From Variovorax ginsengisoli (GTDB lineage: Bacteria > Pseudomonadota > Gammaproteobacteria > Burkholderiales > Burkholderiaceae_C), in NCBI RefSeq assembly GCF_030811835.1, contig NZ_JAUSRO010000013.1, positions 62,001 to 126,000 on the forward strand: 64,000 nt of DNA, given 5' to 3'. Of this stretch, positions 58,966 through 64,000 are shown one piece after another; the stretch's first letter is position 1, and every line of letters begins with the position of its first letter. The notes below the pieces were generated by a model that did no database searches, had not been told where the DNA came from, and was given only the letters and a program-made list of their open reading frames with translations. Made by a program: the position numbers and the translations under genes.

Positions 58966-60423
58966 TCAGGCAGGCATGTAGCCGGTGCGCTCCGTCGTGT
59001 AGAACGATGCGGCGGTGTGGCGGCCCGTCTCTCGCGAGCCGTCGCTGGCCCCGGTGCGGCCGCCCAGCGGCGCGAAGGCGTCCACGCCGGTGGTTGGCAT
59101 GTTCACCAGCGTGGTGCCGGCCTTGGCATGGCGGCGAAAGTGCATGGCGTGTTGCAGCGAGTTGGTGCACAGCGCCGCGCCCAGGCTGTCGGGCATGTCG
59201 TTGGTGAGCGCCAGCGCGTCTTCGTAGTCGACCGCGCGCAGCACGCAGGCGACCGGGCCGAACAGCGCTTGGCGGGCCATGCGGTGGTTGGGCCGTGCCA
59301 GGAACAGCGCCGGACTCATGTAATGGCCAGGCTGGCTGCGCGCGAGGCGCTCACCACCCCATACACGCTCGGCGCCGTCTTCACTGGCCAGCGCGACGGC
59401 TTCCAGGTTGCGGGTGAGCTGTGCCGCGTCGACCAGCGGGCCGAGGTCGATGCCGGGCGTCAGCGCATGGCCGATCTTCAGTGCGGCCAGGCGGTCGCGA
59501 AGCCGTGTCACGAAGGCATCGTGCACAGTCGCCTCTACGATCAGGCGGCTGGACGCCGTCGCGCGCTGGCCATTGCTGGCGTAAGCGCCCTGCACGGCGC
59601 AGTCCACCGCCTGGGCCAGATCGGCGTCGGCCAGCACCACGAGCGTGTTGGCGCCGCCGGTCTCCAGCTGGACACGTGCCCGCCGGGCGAGCGCGGCCTG
59701 GCGCACGCGCGCGCCGACGGCGGCCGAGCCGGTGAAGCTCAACGCATCGACCTGGCTGCTGTCGACCAGCGACTGGCCCACTTCGCGGCCACTGCCCATC
59801 ACGAGGTTGAAGGTGCCCGCGGGCAGCGCCGCGCGGCTGAGGGTCTCGGCCAATGCCCAGCCGCAGGCCGGCACCAGTTCGGCCGGCTTGAAGACCACGC
59901 TGTTGCCCGCGGCGAGCGCCGCGGCAATCTGGGCGGCAGGCACGGCCAGGGGAGAACTCCATGGCGTGATCACGCCCACCACCCCGACCGGCACGTGGGC
60001 CACGTCCATCTGGACGCCCGCGCGCAGCGAACGCACGCCGTCCGTCGCCCCGTGGCGCAGCGCTTCGCCAGCGAAGAATTTGAAGCTGCGACCGGCGTGC
60101 AGGGCTTCGGTCGTGGCCTCGGCCAGCGGCTTGCCCTGCTCGCGCGCCAGCAGCAGGCCCAGCGCGTCCTTGCGTTCGATGAGTTCGCTGCCGATGCGGT
60201 CGAGCACGTCGGCGCGCCGCTGTGGGGTGCTGCGTGCCCAGTGGGCGGATGCGTCGACGGCGGCGCGCACCGCCAGCTCCATCTGATGGCGATCGCCCCG
60301 GGCATATTCGGCAACCACCTCGTCGGTGTCCGACGGATTCACGCTCACGCCGGTCGTCACGCTGGTCTCCCAGCGGCCGTTGATGTACTGCCGAACGTTC
60401 TGATGAATCTCACCGTGTCTCAC
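58966..60423 (-). CDS. Aldehyde dehydrogenase-family protein lacking catalytic residues (2-oxoglutarate-semialdehyde dehydrogenase type)
   Basis: A 485-residue full-length ALDH with the sequence style of 2-oxoglutarate-semialdehyde dehydrogenases (QYINGRWETS, REQGKPLAEA, VPVGVVGVITPW, FNLVMGSGREVGQSLVD, SFTGSAAVGARV, HFRRHAKAGTTLVNMPTTGVD). Yet the active site is altered: PWNFP is PWSSP (oxyanion Asn to Ser156), GQxC is NGQRATASSR (catalytic Cys to Ala288) and EEIFGPV is RQALFGPV (Glu to Ala386). The general-base Glu254 remains in VQLETGGANT. The frame is intact. It is first in the sugar operon. GTG at 60423 is the chosen start (RHGEIHQNVRQYINGRW follows). It may be a pseudoenzyme or have a new function. 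Confidence 0.9.
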   Translation of the reverse strand: MRHGEIHQNVRQYINGRWETSVTTGVSVNPSDTDEVVAEYARGDRHQMELAVRAAVDASAHWARSTPQRRADVLDRIGSELIERKDALGLLLAREQGKPLAEATTEALHAGRSFKFFAGEALRHGATDGVRSLRAGVQMDVAHVPVGVVGVITPWSSPLAVPAAQIAAALAAGNSVVFKPAELVPACGWALAETLSRAALPAGTFNLVMGSGREVGQSLVDSSQVDALSFTGSAAVGARVRQAALARRARVQLETGGANTLVVLADADLAQAVDCAVQGAYASNGQRATASSRLIVEATVHDAFVTRLRDRLAALKIGHALTPGIDLGPLVDAAQLTRNLEAVALASEDGAERVWGGERLARSQPGHYMSPALFLARPNHRMARQALFGPVACVLRAVDYEDALALTNDMPDSLGAALCTNSLQHAMHFRRHAKAGTTLVNMPTTGVDAFAPLGGRTGASDGSRETGRHTAASFYTTERTGYMPA

Positions 60424-60467
60424 GAGGTATCGACCTTCTTCTTGGAGGTGGCGCCAGTCTAGAAACG

Positions 60468-60516
60468 AATTTGATATCGATCCAATCAATTTTTCGACAA
60501 AATAGATATCAATCGA
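60468..60516. promoter_or_regulatory. Operator-like pair of ATATC(G/A)A boxes between ALDH operon and LysR gene
   Basis: In the 111 bases between the divergent ALDH and LysR genes, ATATCGA at 60474-60480 and ATATCAA at 60506-60512 stand 32 bp apart on the same strand, in an AT-rich island. The surrounding TTGATATCGAT and GATATCAATCGA also form symmetric arms. The same arrangement recurs in the SDR/SMP-30 promoter region. Likely binding site of the adjacent LysR protein and the control region of the operon. Confidence 0.6.
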
Positions 60517-60534
60517 CGGATTCTGGAAAACCCC

Positions 60535-61497
60535 ATGACGACTTACACGCACTGGTTCATTCGCGCACGCCTGAAAACGCGGCAGTTGCTGCTGCTGGTG
60601 GCGCTGGCCGAAGAAGGCAACATCCACCGTGCCGCGCAGGTGCTCAACATGACGCAGCCGGCGGCCTCCAAGTTGCTCAAGGACCTGGAAGACGTGTTGG
60701 AGGTGCCGCTGTTCGACCGATTGCCGCGCGGCATGCGGCCCACCTGGTACGGCGAGACGATGATCCGGCATGCCCGGGTGGCGCTGGCCAGCCTGAATCA
60801 GGCCCACGATGAACTGCAGGCGCTCAAGGCCGGCAGCTTCGGCCAGGTGAATGTGGGGGCGATCACGTCGCCCGGGCTGGCCCTGCTGCCGCCGGCGGTC
60901 GCCATGGTCAAGCGCGAGCAGCCGAATCTGCGCGTGTCGCTGGAGATCGAAACCAGCCCGGTGCTGCTGGAGCGGCTCGAGCAGGGCAAGCTGGACATTC
61001 TGGTGGCGCGTCTGTTCGCCGAGCACGACAAGACGCAGTTGCGCTACCAGGCCCTCACCGAGGAGCCGGTCTGCGCGCTGGTGCGTCCGGGGCACCCGAT
61101 GCTGGGAGTGTCAGGCCTGACCTTGCGCGACGTGGTGGGCGCCGGCTGGATCGTTCCTCCCGCAGGCAGCGTGCTGCGCCACCGCTTCGACCTGATGTTC
61201 CAGCAGGAAGGGCTGGCGCCGCCGATCAATACGGTCGAGACGGCGGCGCTGCTTTTCACGACCCGCATGCTGCAGCAGAGCGACATGGTCGCGGTGCTCG
61301 CCGCCGACGTGGCCCGCTACTACGCCGCGCACGGCATCGTGGCGCTGCTGCCGCTGGAGATGCCCTGCCACATGGATGCCTTCGGCATCATCACCCGCAC
61401 GGACCGGCTGCTGTCGCCCGCAGCCAAGGTGATGATGAAGGCGCTGAAGACGGCCAGCCTGTCGGTCTACAACCGTCGGTTGGACATGGCCGACTGA
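60535..61497 (+). CDS. LysR-family regulator, GbpR-like
   Basis: A 320-residue LysR protein. The helix-turn-helix (RLKTRQLLLLVALAEEGNIH, RAAQVLNMTQPAASKLLKDL) and the segment VPLFDRLPRGMRPTWYGETM (found in galactose-binding-protein regulators such as GbpR and in related sugar regulators) place it in that branch. Effector domain from about residue 95. In Agrobacterium, GbpR controls chvE in response to sugars. Here it is divergent from the operon that contains chvE, so direct regulation is very likely. The leader GGAAAACCCCATGA before it is the same as that before the SMP-30 gene. Confidence 0.9.
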   Translation: MTTYTHWFIRARLKTRQLLLLVALAEEGNIHRAAQVLNMTQPAASKLLKDLEDVLEVPLFDRLPRGMRPTWYGETMIRHARVALASLNQAHDELQALKAGSFGQVNVGAITSPGLALLPPAVAMVKREQPNLRVSLEIETSPVLLERLEQGKLDILVARLFAEHDKTQLRYQALTEEPVCALVRPGHPMLGVSGLTLRDVVGAGWIVPPAGSVLRHRFDLMFQQEGLAPPINTVETAALLFTTRMLQQSDMVAVLAADVARYYAAHGIVALLPLEMPCHMDAFGIITRTDRLLSPAAKVMMKALKTASLSVYNRRLDMAD

Positions 61498-61503
61498 CCC
61501 CCG

Positions 61504-62295
61504 TCAGACCCAACCCGCATCCACCGTGAATTCCTGTGCCGTGCACATGGCCGCGTCGTCCGAAGCCAGGAACAGCACCATGCGTGCGATGTCTTCGGGC
61601 AGCAACTTGTCCGGCAGGCACTGGTTGCGCTTGAGTGCCTTTTCGCCTTCTTCGTCCAGCCACAGCTTGACCTGGCGCTCGGTCATCACCCAGCCGGGCG
61701 ACACCGTGTTGATGCGGATGCGGTCCTGGCCCAGGCTCACGGCCAGGCCGCGCGTCAGGCCATTGACGGACGACTTGGCGATCGCGTAGCACGGGTAGCC
61801 AGTGCCCTTGCCCTGCCAGCCCGTCGAGCCGAGATTGATCACCGAACCGAATCCCAGGCGCTGCATGCCCGGCACCACCGACTGGATCGCAAACAGCGCC
61901 GGCCGCTCGTTGATGGCCATGCGCTCGTCGTAGTAAGCCGGCGTGACCGATTCGAGCGTGTGGCGATCGTCGCTCGCGACGTTGTTGACCAGCACCGCAA
62001 AGTCGCCCAGTGCGGCTGCCGCGTCGGTGATGGCGGCTTGCAGCGCCGCGATGTCGCGCACGTCGCAGGTGCGCCACCATGGTGCCGGGTGGCCCGCGTC
62101 GGCGATCTGCTGAGCCAGCGAGCGGCTGGCCGCTTCGGCGATATCGATGAATGCCACGCGTGCGCCCTGGGCGGCAAAGGCCGACACGATGGCCGCGCCG
62201 ATGCCGCTGCCGCCGCCCGTGACGAACACGGTGCGGTCACGCAGGCTGGGGTAGACGGAATTCTTCTGAAGGGTGGGCGAGGGAGGGAGGGACAT
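61504..62295 (-). CDS. SDR-family oxidoreductase, probable sugar 1-dehydrogenase
   Basis: A 263-residue short-chain dehydrogenase. Coenzyme loop VTGGGSGIGAAIV at about 25-37, acidic FIDIAE (Asp51 favours NAD), NNVAS, catalytic Ser157 in NLGSTGW, Tyr170 and Lys174 in YPCYAIAKSSVNGL, and SPGWVMTERQVKLWLDEEGE near the C-terminus. Relatives include L-arabinose, D-xylose, galactose and glucose 1-dehydrogenases; with the lactonase and dehydratases nearby it would be the first step, aldose to lactone. It is convergent with the LysR gene (6 bases between stops) and divergent from the SMP-30 gene across 192 bases containing the second copy of the paired boxes. Confidence 0.87.
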   Translation of the reverse strand: MSLPPSPTLQKNSVYPSLRDRTVFVTGGGSGIGAAIVSAFAAQGARVAFIDIAEAASRSLAQQIADAGHPAPWWRTCDVRDIAALQAAITDAAAALGDFAVLVNNVASDDRHTLESVTPAYYDERMAINERPALFAIQSVVPGMQRLGFGSVINLGSTGWQGKGTGYPCYAIAKSSVNGLTRGLAVSLGQDRIRINTVSPGWVMTERQVKLWLDEEGEKALKRNQCLPDKLLPEDIARMVLFLASDDAAMCTAQEFTVDAGWV

Positions 62296-62326
62296 GCAGG
62301 TCTCCGGTGATTTTGAGCTATTGCAA

Positions 62327-62374
62327 TTTGAATATCAAAACATATGAATATTTTGTATTTCTAATATCAATATG
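62327..62374. promoter_or_regulatory. Operator-like pair of ATATCAA boxes between SDR and SMP-30 genes
   Basis: ATATCAA at 62332-62338 (within TTTGAATATCAAA, itself nearly palindromic) and ATATCAA at 62364-62370 (within CTAATATCAATATG), 32 bp apart, in an AT-rich stretch that stands out from the GC-rich surroundings. Spacing equals that of the boxes at 60474 and 60506. The AT-rich sequence also contains likely -10 elements (TATGAAT, TAATAT) for the two divergent genes. Confidence 0.6.
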
Positions 62375-62487
62375 CCCTGATACGATCCTCCGCGTCAAGC
62401 GCCACGCGTTTGCTTGTGTTCATTGCGCGCCGTCGGGCCCGAGTCCGCCGCCCCGCCCGTGACCTTCAACCGATGCCGGAAAACCCC

Positions 62488-63423
62488 ATGAGCCCGACCC
62501 CTGCTGCTGCCGTCAGCGTCGCAACGACCGCACCGACCGTCCTCGGTGCGCCCGAGTGCCTGTGGCCCGCGGGCGCCGCGTTGGGCGAGGGCCTGCTGTG
62601 GTCCCCGCGCGAGCAGGCGCTTTACTGGGTCGACATCCTCGCACGCCGCCTCTACCGGTGGCACGGCGCCGACGGCGCGAGGCAACAGTGGACATTCGAC
62701 GAGGAGATCTCGGCTTTGGCCGAGCGCGCCTGCGGACCGGGCTTGCTGGTCACGCTGCGCCGCGGCTTTGCGCTGTTCGATCCAGGCACTGCCAGCGCGC
62801 CCACCTACCTGCACCAGCCCGAGCCCGACCAGCCGGGCAACCGCTTCAACGATGGCCAATGCGATGCGCAGGGCCGCTTCTGGGGCGGCACGATGGATTT
62901 CGCCTGTGCCGCACCCACTGGCGCGCTCTACCGCTTCGACCCGGATGGCAGCTGCTCGCGGCACGAGCACGGTTTTGCCGTGACCAACGGGCCGACCTGG
63001 TCGGCCGACGGTCGAACGATGTACTTCAATGACACGGTGCGCGGCTGTGTGTTCGCCTACGACTTCGACCCCGTGCACGGCAGCCTGTCGAACCGGCGCG
63101 AATGGCTGCGCATGGCATCCGGCGACGGCGTGCCTGACGGCATGACCACCGATGCGGCGGGCCGGCTCTGGATCGCGCACTGGGGCGGTGCCTGCGTGAG
63201 CTGCCACGATCCGGTGAGCGCGGCGGAGTTGTGCCGCATTGCGCTGCCGGTGTCGCAGGTCACCAACTGCGCCTTCGGTGGCGACGACTTCTGCACGCTC
63301 TTCATCACCAGCGCCCGCACCGGCCTCGACGCCGACCGGCTCGCCGCCGAGCCGCTGGCCGGCGGGCTGTTTGCGGTGCGCCTCGACAGCCCCGGCCGCG
63401 CGGCCTCGCGCTTCGGCGGTTGA
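62488..63423 (+). CDS. SMP-30/gluconolactonase-family sugar lactonase
   Basis: A 311-residue six-bladed beta-propeller hydrolase. Metal ligands: Glu in AALGEGLLWSPREQALYWVD, Asn in GNRFNDGQCDAQGRFWGGTM and in FAVTNGPTWSADGRTMYFND, and Asp in GVPDGMTTDAAGRLWIAHWG. SITSARTGL-like FITSARTGLDADRLAAEPLA occurs at the end as in L-arabinolactonase/gluconolactonase proteins. It would hydrolyse the aldonolactone made by the SDR enzyme. The ATG at 62488 is preceded by GGAAAACCCC, identical to the LysR gene leader; an ATG at 62473 is an alternative start. Ahead of it lies the paired-box region. Confidence 0.9.
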   Translation: MSPTPAAAVSVATTAPTVLGAPECLWPAGAALGEGLLWSPREQALYWVDILARRLYRWHGADGARQQWTFDEEISALAERACGPGLLVTLRRGFALFDPGTASAPTYLHQPEPDQPGNRFNDGQCDAQGRFWGGTMDFACAAPTGALYRFDPDGSCSRHEHGFAVTNGPTWSADGRTMYFNDTVRGCVFAYDFDPVHGSLSNRREWLRMASGDGVPDGMTTDAAGRLWIAHWGGACVSCHDPVSAAELCRIALPVSQVTNCAFGGDDFCTLFITSARTGLDADRLAAEPLAGGLFAVRLDSPGRAASRFGG

Positions 63424-63461
63424 GCCTGCGCACCGGGCCGCGTGGCCGCCGTGACCGCGTT

Positions 63462-64000
63462 TTAGCTGCAGCTGAAACGGTGCACGGTGCGGCTCTCGAA
63501 GACTTCTCCCGGCCGCAATACGGTCGAGGGAAAGTCAGGGTGGTTCGGCGCATCGGGAAAGTGCTGCGTCTCCAGGCACAGCCCGTCGCCCTGGCGCACC
63601 ACTTCGCCGTGGCTGCCAACCAGCGTGCCGTCGAGGAAGTTGCCTGAATAGAACTGCACGCCCGGCTCGGTCGTGAACACCTCCATCACGCGGCCCGAGG
63701 GCGGGTGCGCCAGCCGTGCGGCGAGCGCGAGGCCGCCGGGGAGGCCGGGCGGGGCATCGGCCCGGTCGAGCACCCAGTTGTGGTCGTAGCCGCGCGCGCG
63801 CACCAACTGCTCGTGCGGCATGCGAATGCGTGCGCCGATGCGCGTGGACGTGCGAAAGTCGAACGGCGTGCCGGTCACGTCGGCGATGCCCGTGGGGATG
63901 AGCGTCGCGTCGACCGGCGTGTAGCGGCTGGCGGGCAGCATGAGCTCGTGGTCGAGCACCGAGCCGCCGCCGGCCAGGTTGAAGTAGTCGTGGTGGCTCA
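63462..64000 (-). CDS. Aldose 1-epimerase (galactose mutarotase), N-terminal part outside window
   Basis: The C-terminal 179 residues of an aldose 1-epimerase; the start lies beyond 64000. The beginning reads SHHDYFNLAG, the family sequence around the catalytic region, then MLPASRYTPVDATLIPTGIA, TTEPGVQFYSGNFLDGTLVG with the catalytic Glu in the first part of this strand, and ETQHFPDAPNHPDFPSTVLR near the end. It interconverts alpha and beta anomers so the sugar dehydrogenase receives its preferred form. It is convergent with the SMP-30 gene, with 38 bases between the two stops; the stop codon is TAA. Confidence 0.9.
   Translation of the reverse strand, partial: SHHDYFNLAGGGSVLDHELMLPASRYTPVDATLIPTGIADVTGTPFDFRTSTRIGARIRMPHEQLVRARGYDHNWVLDRADAPPGLPGGLALAARLAHPPSGRVMEVFTTEPGVQFYSGNFLDGTLVGSHGEVVRQGDGLCLETQHFPDAPNHPDFPSTVLRPGEVFESRTVHRFSCS

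Noticed and set aside
1..64000. CRISPR arrays, insertion sequences, integrase or phage genes, toxin-antitoxin pairs
   Set aside because: No regularly spaced repeats, transposase or recombinase motifs were seen in any gene or gap. The window reads as ordinary chromosomal metabolic DNA.

Overview
The window is 64 kb of GC-rich DNA (strong G/C bias at third codon positions) from a betaproteobacterium of the Burkholderiales. A Variovorax-like member of the Comamonadaceae is most likely. Pointers are the Bug-type (TctC) periplasmic binding protein, the very high density of solute transporters and LysR/GntR regulators, a ChvE-like multiple-sugar ABC system, a class A RNase P RNA with betaproteobacterial sequence, and an intergenic hairpin repeat of a type I recall from Comamonadaceae genomes. 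The organism call is inference; nothing in the window names a species. I saw no tRNA, rRNA operon, CRISPR array, insertion sequence, phage gene or integration site.

Layout. (1) 1-7913, ureide catabolism and uptake: end of a Bug receptor, PuuE-type allantoinase, GntR regulator, allantoin/hydantoin-type racemase, an Rnk-like factor, a DctPMQ TRAP transporter and an allantoate amidohydrolase-type M20 enzyme. (2) 7931-16414, respiration: RegB/RegA-type redox two-component system, SURF1, cyoDCBA quinol oxidase and a divergent MFS transporter. (3) 16656-25104: orphan receiver protein, amidase, and an Opp/Dpp-type peptide ABC system with a LysR regulator. (4) 25187-29770, housekeeping chain: argC (type 2), pyrC, NYN-domain protein, DUF3025 protein and htpX, the last four joined by 4-base overlaps. 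(5) 29798-35670: ProQ/FinO protein, flavin reductase, pyroglutamyl peptidase, large FAD protein, a small exported protein, cysteine synthase and rnpB. (6) 35663-43110, predicted amino-acid catabolism: Lrp regulator, Asp/Glu-type racemase, LysR, polar amino-acid ABC transporter, saccharopine-dehydrogenase-like protein and a DadA-like oxidase. (7) 43117-47725: a pseudouridine-synthase homologue, a Nudix-MBL fusion, an exported MBL hydrolase and CorA. (8) 47747-64000, sugar acid/pentose catabolism.

Region 8 is the most interesting. One long minus-strand operon runs ALDH, YtfQ-like binding protein, ChvE, GguA, GguB, YtfR-, YtfT- and YjfF-like transporter parts, IlvD/Edd aldonate dehydratase and a DHDPS-family dehydratase. 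Next to it lie a GbpR-like LysR regulator, an SDR sugar dehydrogenase, an SMP-30 lactonase and an aldose 1-epimerase. Together these match a non-phosphorylative (Weimberg-type) oxidation of L-arabinose or a related sugar to 2-oxoglutarate. Three details stand out. The ALDH belongs by sequence to the 2-oxoglutarate-semialdehyde dehydrogenase group but has lost its catalytic Cys, oxyanion-hole Asn and the Glu of EIFGPV. A ChvE-GguAB system is inserted between the binding protein and the ATPase/permeases of a YtfQRT-YjfF-like system. Both divergent promoters in the cluster carry two ATATC(A/G)A boxes exactly 32 bp apart, probably the LysR operator.

Other unusual points: a pseudouridine synthase homologue with Glu in place of the catalytic Asp, an allantoin/hydantoin-type racemase missing its second catalytic Cys, htpX starting at TTG with a sigma-32-like promoter inside the preceding gene, and an rnpB 3' end that overlaps a convergent coding region.
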